Assembly: GCA_964399235.1 (NCBI GenBank)
Contig: CAYNQC010000088.1
Location: 1 to 5,451, forward strand
DNA from: DASPPK01 sp964399235
Lineage (GTDB): Archaea; Thermoproteota; Bathyarchaeia; Bathyarchaeales; Bathycorpusculaceae
DNA: 5,451 nucleotides
Reading direction: 5' to 3'
In this document: positions 1-3,546 of the stretch, one piece after another
Numbering within the stretch: position 1 is the first letter of the stretch
Layout of the letters: every line of letters starts with the position of its first letter
Notes under the pieces: model-generated
What the model saw: only the letters and a program-made list of their open reading frames with translations
What the model was told of the DNA's origin: nothing
Database searches by the model: none
Program-made: the position numbers and the translations under genes

Positions 1-326
1 AAACCCAAAGCCGCATCAAACATTGCCTCCTGAGACCCTGACGTTACAGTCACCTCGGTCTGTGGATCAACATCAATTCCATTTTCTTCTGCGAGTTTTG
101 CGGCAATTGCCTCACGAAGTTCAAGTGTTCCACTCACATCGGTGTAATGTGTCAAACCCTTTTCCATAGCATTAGCAGCAGCAACCAAGATATGTTGGGG
201 GGTCGTGAAGTTCGGCTCTCCCTGTTCTAGATGAACAACATTCTTCATTTTCGCTGACAGCTCAAGCATCTTTCGAATAGCTGACGTCTTTATCATGCTA
301 ATCCTGTCTGAGGCTTTCATTAACAT
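1..326 (-). CDS. Class I/II PLP-dependent aminotransferase (aspartate aminotransferase fold), N-terminal part
   Basis: This is the first ~108 codons of a fold-type I PLP aminotransferase; the rest lies beyond the window start. The reverse-complement reading begins MLMKASDRISMIK and contains the family substrate-binding segment GEPNFTTP (about residues 37-44), then HYTDVSGTLELREAIA and the cofactor-loop motif VTSGSQEAMFDAAL. These are hallmarks of the aspartate/aromatic/alanine aminotransferase group, which moves amino groups between amino acids and 2-oxoacids in the cytoplasm. The PLP-binding lysine lies outside the window, so substrate cannot be assigned. Two in-frame ATG codons are possible, at 326 and 320. 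A GGCGGAG ribosome-binding site (331-337) is 4 nt from the first and 10 nt from the second, so the choice is open. The gene lies 86 bases downstream of mtrH on the same strand and has its own candidate TATA box. Family is secure; specificity unknown. Confidence 0.9.
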   Translation of the reverse strand, partial: MLMKASDRISMIKTSAIRKMLELSAKMKNVVHLEQGEPNFTTPQHILVAAANAMEKGLTHYTDVSGTLELREAIAAKLAEENGIDVDPQTEVTVTSGSQEAMFDAALG

Positions 327-365
327 CCTGCTCCGCCTTACAATGTCCCTGTAAAAACGCCCAGC

Positions 366-377
366 GTATTATATAGG
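366..377 (-). promoter_or_regulatory. Archaeal TATA box for the aminotransferase gene
   Basis: The minus strand reads CCTATATAATAC here, close to an archaeal TATA element. Initiation about 25 bases downstream would fall near 347, giving a leader of roughly 20 nt that carries the GGCGGAG site at 331-337. This supports separate transcription of the aminotransferase, although read-through from mtrH cannot be excluded. Confidence 0.55.
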
Positions 378-412
378 TTTGGAGATTCTGGATAAGAAAG
401 CTCTAGAGAATC

Positions 413-1321
413 CTATGTTCGAAAGATCCTGAATATCGGGTGGCTGGTTGTCAACGGTCTTGAACCGAATTCTTGCATCATAGTATAAGCTACGTAGGCA
501 TCCGCCACTGCGACTGGCGTGTACATTCTTGACGCGCTTCCGATCGGACCGTACAACATGAAACTCGCACCCATTATGATCGGCAAGACATTTGCGACAA
601 CGCTGCTCGCAAAGTAGGCGTCAGGATCTAGCTTCCTGCGCTTATGCCACATATCAACGGCGTTGTGAGCACCGCAGCCACAGGGCAAACCATACTTCTC
701 CTTCACCAGATAGACGGTTTTCCCGGCGGGTCCTGGATCTGGCAAGTCAAGCACAGTCGTATCGATCAGCATGTTCACTACACCGGCTGCCTTGGCCTTC
801 TCGATCAGTTTCTCAATGACTCCTAATCTGCCTTTGATTGTCGGGTTAGCAGTGTTCAAAGCTAACAACAACGCCGACTTTATCTTTGCGTCTCTGATTG
901 CGACAATTTCCTCCTCTCGAACGTCCGGCGTCAGAGAATTATAGACTGCTCTCTCCGACAGCCCAGCTTCTCGAACATACTTAGCTCCGGCCATTCGAAC
1001 CTCGGCTGTTGTTCCATCAATCGTAAAAGGACCCTTGATTTTATCTGCTACAAACTCTATCTGTACAGGGAAGGCCTCTGGCCAAGAGGCGCAAATATCA
1101 ACTATTCGTGGATTCCCGGTTTTCGAGGAAATTACCTGTTCCGCATTCAAGATTTCTTCTGCTCTGCACTTGTCAAAGGCACCAGTTTTGGGGTCAACGA
1201 CCATCTTGTCTTTGTGATAGAAGATGCTTCCAATCATCACGGTCGGCAACTGGCCGGGCTGTCCTCCGATCTTTAATCCGTTAATTTCAAGGATTTCTTG
1301 ACGAGTGTTGAACAAGAACAT
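413..1321 (-). CDS. mtrH: Tetrahydromethanopterin S-methyltransferase subunit H (MtrH) family methyltransferase
   Basis: This 302-residue protein matches MtrH along its whole length. In the methanogen Mtr complex, MtrH transfers the methyl group between methyl-tetrahydromethanopterin and the corrinoid on MtrA. It is a soluble TIM-barrel protein related to other pterin methyltransferases. Visible family features are the N-terminal strand with GLKIGGQPG (residues 15-23) and VMIGSIFY (28-35), the AEVRMAGAKY segment (106-115), RAVYNSL (124-130), and a glycine/cysteine-rich GLPCGCGAHNAVDMW stretch (211-225). No membrane segments are evident. Length is close to the usual 300-320 residues, so it appears intact. 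The start at 1321 is set by a strong GGGAGGAT ribosome-binding site eight bases upstream. No mtrA-G gene lies in the window; the neighbours are an SCP2-like gene and an aminotransferase. By analogy with mtrH homologues outside methanogens, it may pass methyl groups between a corrinoid protein and a tetrahydropterin; that role is inference. Confidence 0.9.
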   Translation of the reverse strand: MFLFNTRQEILEINGLKIGGQPGQLPTVMIGSIFYHKDKMVVDPKTGAFDKCRAEEILNAEQVISSKTGNPRIVDICASWPEAFPVQIEFVADKIKGPFTIDGTTAEVRMAGAKYVREAGLSERAVYNSLTPDVREEEIVAIRDAKIKSALLLALNTANPTIKGRLGVIEKLIEKAKAAGVVNMLIDTTVLDLPDPGPAGKTVYLVKEKYGLPCGCGAHNAVDMWHKRRKLDPDAYFASSVVANVLPIIMGASFMLYGPIGSASRMYTPVAVADAYVAYTMMQEFGSRPLTTSHPIFRIFRT

Positions 1322-1328
1322 GATGCTA

Positions 1329-1335
1329 TCCTCCC
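1329..1335 (-). promoter_or_regulatory. Strong Shine-Dalgarno site of mtrH
   Basis: The minus strand reads GGGAGGA, nearly complementary to the archaeal 16S rRNA 3' end, eight bases before the mtrH ATG. It fixes the start codon. It is stronger than the ribosome-binding sites of the other genes here, suggesting efficient translation. Confidence 0.7.
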
Positions 1336-1355
1336 AACTCCATCACAAGCTGGGA

Positions 1356-1370
1356 CTTATTTGGTTTTCC
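1356..1370 (-). promoter_or_regulatory. Weak candidate TATA/BRE for mtrH
   Basis: The minus strand reads GGAAAACCAAATAAG: an A-rich BRE-like stretch followed by AAATAA. Initiation about 25 bases downstream would fall near 1335, leaving a leader of about 14 nt that just includes the ribosome-binding site. The match is poor. It is listed because T-tracts after the upstream SCP2 gene suggest mtrH needs its own promoter. Confidence 0.3.
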
Positions 1371-1427
1371 ACAATTGATAGTCAAGGCTTTCAATCTTCG
1401 GGAGAAATGATGGTCAAGACTGGGCGC

Positions 1428-1491
1428 AAAAAGGTGCGGAAAAATCTACCCAGCGAGATGAAATGATTTTCAGAAAAGTGCCAGCAAAAGC
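1428..1491 (-). terminator. Poly-U type terminator region after the SCP2-like gene
   Basis: Reading the minus strand away from the SCP2 stop, four T-tracts occur within about 65 bases: TTTT at 1487-1490 and 1474-1477, then TTTTT at 1440-1444 and 1428-1432. Clustered U-tracts without a strong hairpin are typical of archaeal intrinsic termination. A short CTGGG/CCCAG inverted repeat (1420-1424 and 1449-1453) brackets the last two tracts. The gap to mtrH is 180 bases and holds no gene. Confidence 0.45.
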
Positions 1492-1501
1492 GAATGGACT
1501 T

Positions 1502-1843
1502 TCAGACGATTCCCAATTCGACGAGTTTCAGTCCCAGTGACATGCTTCCTTTGAACTCGATTTTTCCAGCCATGAACGCGCCCACTGCATTAAGCTTGCC
1601 GTTTATTAGAGCCAAAAAGTCTGAGTCGGCCATTTTGACTGCGAGCGCAGGAGAAGGATGAACTCCCTCTTTGATGTCCATTTTCTGGTCTCTAACCGTT
1701 ATGATCCATTGTCCTCCGTCGGGTCCTGTTATGTTCATTTGAATTACCGCGTCGACGTCTGCGGCTTTGTGCGGGTCGAACTTGTTTGGTAGGGTCTCTT
1801 CGAAGAATTGTCTTGGAGTTCTGACTGTCAATGTTAGATACAT
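1502..1843 (-). CDS. SCP2 sterol-binding domain family protein
   Basis: This 113-residue protein is a single SCP2-like domain. The diagnostic part is the C-terminal half. It runs from a GGQWIITVRDQKMDIKEG strand pair (residues 43-60), through PALAVKMADSDFLALINGKLN (65-85), which opens the usual 'small acidic residue, helix, loop' motif, to GAFMAGKIEFKGSMSLGLKL (88-107), matching the family's 'F..GKi..kGd..la.kl' ending. SCP2 domains form a hydrophobic tunnel that binds lipids or acyl chains. In archaea and bacteria the ligand is usually unknown, so no precise role is given. No signal peptide or membrane segment is seen. The ATG at 1843 has no good ribosome-binding site; an AAAATTA stretch about 26 bases upstream could be the TATA element of a leaderless message. 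The gene sits 70 bases after rubrerythrin and 180 bases before mtrH, all on one strand. Confidence 0.8.
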   Translation of the reverse strand: MYLTLTVRTPRQFFEETLPNKFDPHKAADVDAVIQMNITGPDGGQWIITVRDQKMDIKEGVHPSPALAVKMADSDFLALINGKLNAVGAFMAGKIEFKGSMSLGLKLVELGIV

Positions 1844-1884
1844 CCAAGATGCGGCATTCTCGTCGTAATTTTCTCTGGTCTGGT

Positions 1885-1897
1885 AAGAAAAAAAGAG
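1885..1897 (-). terminator. Poly-U terminator of the rubrerythrin gene
   Basis: Seventeen to thirty bases past the rubrerythrin stop the minus strand reads CTCTTTTTTTCTT, with seven consecutive T residues at 1888-1894. No hairpin precedes it, as is common for archaeal U-tract termination. Confidence 0.5.
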
Positions 1898-1913
1898 TGC
1901 ATCTGATTGATCT

Positions 1914-2417
1914 TTAGGTCACTTTGAAAAACTTTGACTTCGGGTTTCCGCAGATGGGGCACTTTTCTGGGGGCTCATTTTCAACTGTATTCCCGCATAC
2001 GCTGCAAACATAGTATTCGGCTTTTGGTGGTTCCTTTCCAGTTTTCAAGATCTGATTTGCCTTAGTGAAGAGCCCAGCATGTATCTGTTCAACTTGATTG
2101 GCCATGTTGAAACTCCAAGCGGCTTGAGTGTTTTTCTCGTCTTTAGCTGTCTTGATGTAGCCAGGGTACATTTCTTTGAACTCGAAAGTCTCTCCACCTA
2201 TGGCCACATTCAAATTATCAATTGTCGTCTTCACTTCCCCCATTGTCCTGACATGGTTCATGGCATGAACTGTTTCTGCTTCGGCAGCAGCCCTGAAAAG
2301 CTTGGCTATCTGTGGATGGCCTTCCTCCTCAGCCTTCTGCGCAAAAACCAAGTAACGCCTATTTGCTTGGGACTCACCTGCAAAAGCATTTTTCAAATTC
2401 TCCAATGTCCTGTCCAT
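1914..2417 (-). CDS. rbr: Rubrerythrin (diiron peroxidase with C-terminal rubredoxin domain)
   Basis: This 167-residue protein has the standard rubrerythrin layout. The N-terminal ferritin-like four-helix domain (about residues 1-125) carries the expected diiron ligands: E15 in the first helix, E48-x2-H51 in the second, E79/E82 in FEFKEMYPGY, and E110-x2-H113. The C-terminal rubredoxin-like domain (about 134-167) has two C-x2-C knuckles, C138/C141 and C153/C156, for one iron. The family reduces hydrogen peroxide to water in the cytoplasm of anaerobes, with electrons passed through the rubredoxin iron. Length and ligand set are complete, so it should be active. The ATG is eight bases downstream of an AAGGTGA ribosome-binding site (2426-2432), behind a good TATA box. 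It is transcribed divergently from a ferritin-like gene, which supports a shared oxidative-stress or iron role. Confidence in function is high. Confidence 0.96.
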   Translation of the reverse strand: MDRTLENLKNAFAGESQANRRYLVFAQKAEEEGHPQIAKLFRAAAEAETVHAMNHVRTMGEVKTTIDNLNVAIGGETFEFKEMYPGYIKTAKDEKNTQAAWSFNMANQVEQIHAGLFTKANQILKTGKEPPKAEYYVCSVCGNTVENEPPEKCPICGNPKSKFFKVT

Positions 2418-2456
2418 TCAATAATTCACCTTAGTTTTTGACTGTTTAATCAAGTT

Positions 2457-2465
2457 CTTATATGT
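2457..2465 (-). promoter_or_regulatory. Archaeal TATA box for rubrerythrin
   Basis: The minus strand reads ACATATAAG, a good archaeal TATA element. Initiation about 25 bases downstream would be near 2435, leaving a leader of about 17 nt that contains the AAGGTGA site (2426-2432). Two direct GTTCT copies on the plus strand, ten bases apart (2454-2458 and 2464-2468), flank the element and may bind a regulator. Confidence 0.6.
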
Positions 2466-2490
2466 TCTGTTCAAGAAAAGAGGTTTGCAA

Positions 2491-2506
2491 GAAAGTTTAA
2501 TATAAC
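2491..2506 (+). promoter_or_regulatory. Archaeal BRE/TATA box for the bacterioferritin-like gene
   Basis: The sequence GAAAGTTTAATATAAC contains a purine-rich BRE-like stretch followed by TTTAATATAA (2496-2505). Initiation about 25 bases downstream falls near 2527, giving a leader of about 20 nt with a GGTG site at 2537-2540. Direct CAAGAAA copies lie upstream and overlapping it (2472-2478 and 2488-2494, 16 bases apart) and are candidate regulator sites. Confidence 0.6.
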
Positions 2507-2547
2507 AATAGAAACAAACTGAAATCACAAGAATATGGTGAAAAAGT

Positions 2548-2976
2548 ATGACTTCAAAGAAATTGTTGGAAATGCTGAACGGAGCAATTGCCAGAGAAAT
2601 TCAGGTTTCAGTGCAGTACATGTGGCAACACGTCCAATGGCAAGGCGTCAAGGGTTATGCCACAAAGGACGCGTTTGAAAGCATAGCCAAACAGGAAATG
2701 AAACATGCTGAGATGATTGCAGAAAGACTTTGGTATCTAAGCGACGGAAAAGTTGCGCCGACAACCAAGCCCGACCCCATTAATGTAGGCAAGGCTTTGA
2801 AAGAAATGATCGCGCAAGACGTGCTGGACGAGAAAAAAGCCGTAGACATGTACAAGCAAATAATCAAAATGGCCCACGAAGAAGCTGACGAGACAACAGC
2901 CTTCCTCTTCAACGAGATTCTCAAGGACGAGGAAGACCACCACGACACGTTCACAACTCTTCTCGAACAGGTCTAA
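2548..2976 (+). CDS. Bacterioferritin-like diiron protein (ferritin superfamily)
   Basis: This 142-residue protein is an all-helical ferritin-like protein with a full set of candidate diiron ligands: E17 in helix A, E50-x2-H53 in helix B, E95 (or D94) in helix C, and E128-x2-H131 in the helix D motif KDEEDHHDTF. The EMKHAE sequence at 50-55 matches bacterioferritin, where the Met directly after the helix B glutamate (M51 here) can ligate haem between two subunits. Bacterioferritins oxidise Fe(II) and store it in a 24-subunit shell; related ferritin-like proteins act in peroxide defence without storage. At 142 residues it is shorter than the usual ~155-160, so cage formation is not certain. 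The ATG follows a modest GGTG ribosome-binding site seven bases upstream. The gene is divergent from rubrerythrin and ends with a terminator-like repeat. Superfamily membership is secure; bacterioferritin is the best specific call. Confidence 0.88.
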   Translation: MTSKKLLEMLNGAIAREIQVSVQYMWQHVQWQGVKGYATKDAFESIAKQEMKHAEMIAERLWYLSDGKVAPTTKPDPINVGKALKEMIAQDVLDEKKAVDMYKQIIKMAHEEADETTAFLFNEILKDEEDHHDTFTTLLEQV

Positions 2977-2978
2977 GA

Positions 2979-3028
2979 CAGTACAGCAGCCCGATATCGC
3001 CGGACAACCCTTTCCTTTTTCTGTACTG
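2979..3028 (+). terminator. Inverted repeat and T-tract after the bacterioferritin-like gene
   Basis: A perfect 8-bp inverted repeat, CAGTACAG (2979-2986) and CTGTACTG (3021-3028), starts three bases past the stop codon. The loop ends with the pyrimidine run CCCTTTCCTTTTT (3008-3020). The T-tract alone could terminate archaeal transcription. The stem encloses the tract rather than preceding it, so this is not a bacterial-style hairpin. Confidence 0.45.
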
Positions 3029-3087
3029 CACAGATAACGTCTGACCAAATGGCAACAAAGAGCATGCGTTAAGGGGAGCATACACCT

Positions 3088-3111
3088 GACCCTGGACTAG
3101 TCCATAAGGTC
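3088..3111. repeat. Palindrome-centred hairpin in the intergenic region
   Basis: TGGACTAGTCCA (3093-3104) is a perfect 12-bp palindrome. It is flanked by GACC (3088-3091) and GGTC (3108-3111), which can pair to extend the stem across a small asymmetric bulge. It may be an operator for a dimeric regulator or a hairpin in an RNA. No T-tract follows, so it is not an obvious terminator. Confidence 0.5.
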
Positions 3112-3301
3112 TCACTTGGCTGAAAACCTAAGGAATGCGTGTGTTTGCGTTGTTTTCAAACCAAAAACTACGTTGGTCTGTCCGCATTATGGACCCACAC
3201 GTCGCTGTCCTGCAACGCAGCTGACATGTATTAGATCTACGCGTGACTCAAAACCCATGCACGCCCCAAACGAACAACCCCAAATGATTAACGCCGTCTT
3301 A

Positions 3302-3315
3302 GCGAAGGTTTATCT
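3302..3315 (+). promoter_or_regulatory. Candidate BRE/TATA for the Cys-rich protein and possibly the oxidoreductase
   Basis: GCGAAGGTTTATCT has a purine-rich BRE-like part and a TTTATCT TATA-like core. Initiation about 25 bases downstream would fall near 3337, ten bases before the ATG at 3347. That leader is too short for a ribosome-binding site, and none is seen, so the message would be near-leaderless. Confidence 0.4.
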
Positions 3316-3346
3316 TGCCTATTTTCCCAATAGTCTAGTTAAGACG

Positions 3347-3490
3347 ATGAGCATGAAAACCGATGTCAAAGTTCCAATATGTGAGAAGTGCGGTTACCCG
3401 ATTGATGACTGCAAGTGCGTTTGCCCGTACTGCGGCGAAACTTCTGACTGTCAATGCTGCATAGGAACCGACAAAGTGACCGGCGGCTGA
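3347..3490 (+). CDS. Cys-rich tandem zinc-ribbon-like miniprotein, 47 residues
   Basis: This short protein begins MSMKTDVKVPICEKCGYP and has nine cysteines in 47 residues: C12, C15, C22, C24, C26, C29, C35, C37 and C38. They form two tandem units of one pattern: C-x2-C-G-x5-C-x-C (12-24), then C-x2-C-G-x4-C-x-C (26-37), with an extra C38. Each unit has four cysteines and could hold one metal ion, most likely zinc, or possibly an iron-sulfur cluster. I do not recognise a named family. The start at 3347 is chosen because the metal-binding part begins just after it and a TATA-like element lies 35 bases upstream; ATG 3353 is an alternative. The frame is open further upstream, but that part lacks coding character. 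The gene precedes the 2-oxoacid oxidoreductase by 56 bases on the same strand and may be co-transcribed with it. Function unknown. Confidence 0.72.
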   Translation: MSMKTDVKVPICEKCGYPIDDCKCVCPYCGETSDCQCCIGTDKVTGG

Positions 3491-3532
3491 CGGTGAGCTT
3501 GTCAGCTTAACATGACTATTTGAGAATCCACT

Positions 3533-3537
3533 GAGGA
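3533..3537 (+). promoter_or_regulatory. Ribosome-binding site of the oxidoreductase gene
   Basis: GAGGA lies ten bases before the ATG at 3547 and only one or two bases before another in-frame ATG at 3538. The latter spacing is too tight for normal initiation, so 3547 is preferred; the two proteins would differ by three residues. Confidence 0.5.
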
Positions 3538-3546
3538 ATGAAATTA

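Larger units (their letters stand above)
2977..3346. other. Intergenic region of about 370 bases without a convincing gene
   Basis: Neither strand carries a reading frame with recognisable protein character. A frame open from a TTG at 3116 runs into the Cys-rich gene, but its first 77 residues look random and it lacks a ribosome-binding site. No tRNA-like arm sequences were seen. The stretch holds the terminator-like repeat after the ferritin-like gene, a hairpin-forming palindrome (3088-3111), and a candidate promoter near its right end (3302-3315). An unannotated small RNA is possible but unproven. Confidence 0.5.

Noticed and set aside
592..1217. Several plus-strand open frames of 60-75 codons opposite mtrH
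   Set aside because: They lie entirely within mtrH on the other strand, have low-complexity or random-looking products, and have no ribosome-binding sites or promoters.
1420..1453. CTGGG/CCCAG inverted repeat between the SCP2-like gene and mtrH
   Set aside because: A five-base stem with a 24-base loop is too weak to call alone; the surrounding T-tracts are the better termination signal.
2079..2441. 120-codon plus-strand open frame opposite rubrerythrin
   Set aside because: It is antisense to a clear rubrerythrin, overlaps its promoter-proximal end, and its product resembles no family.
2655..3081. Two minus-strand open frames (99 and 114 codons) opposite the ferritin-like gene
   Set aside because: They are antisense to a well-supported diiron protein; the hydrophobic and serine-rich products are typical of reversed helical coding sequence.
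3116..3346. In-frame TTG extension that would make the Cys-rich protein 124 residues long
   Set aside because: There is no ribosome-binding site before the TTG, the added 77 residues have no recognisable domain or coding character, and a TATA-like element lies inside the extension at 3302-3315. A few extra cysteines there are noted but not convincing.
2977..3346. Possible tRNA or other structured RNA gene in the gene-poor stretch
   Set aside because: No T-arm-like GGTTCGAATCC sequence or cloverleaf arms could be found by eye, and only one compact hairpin was visible.
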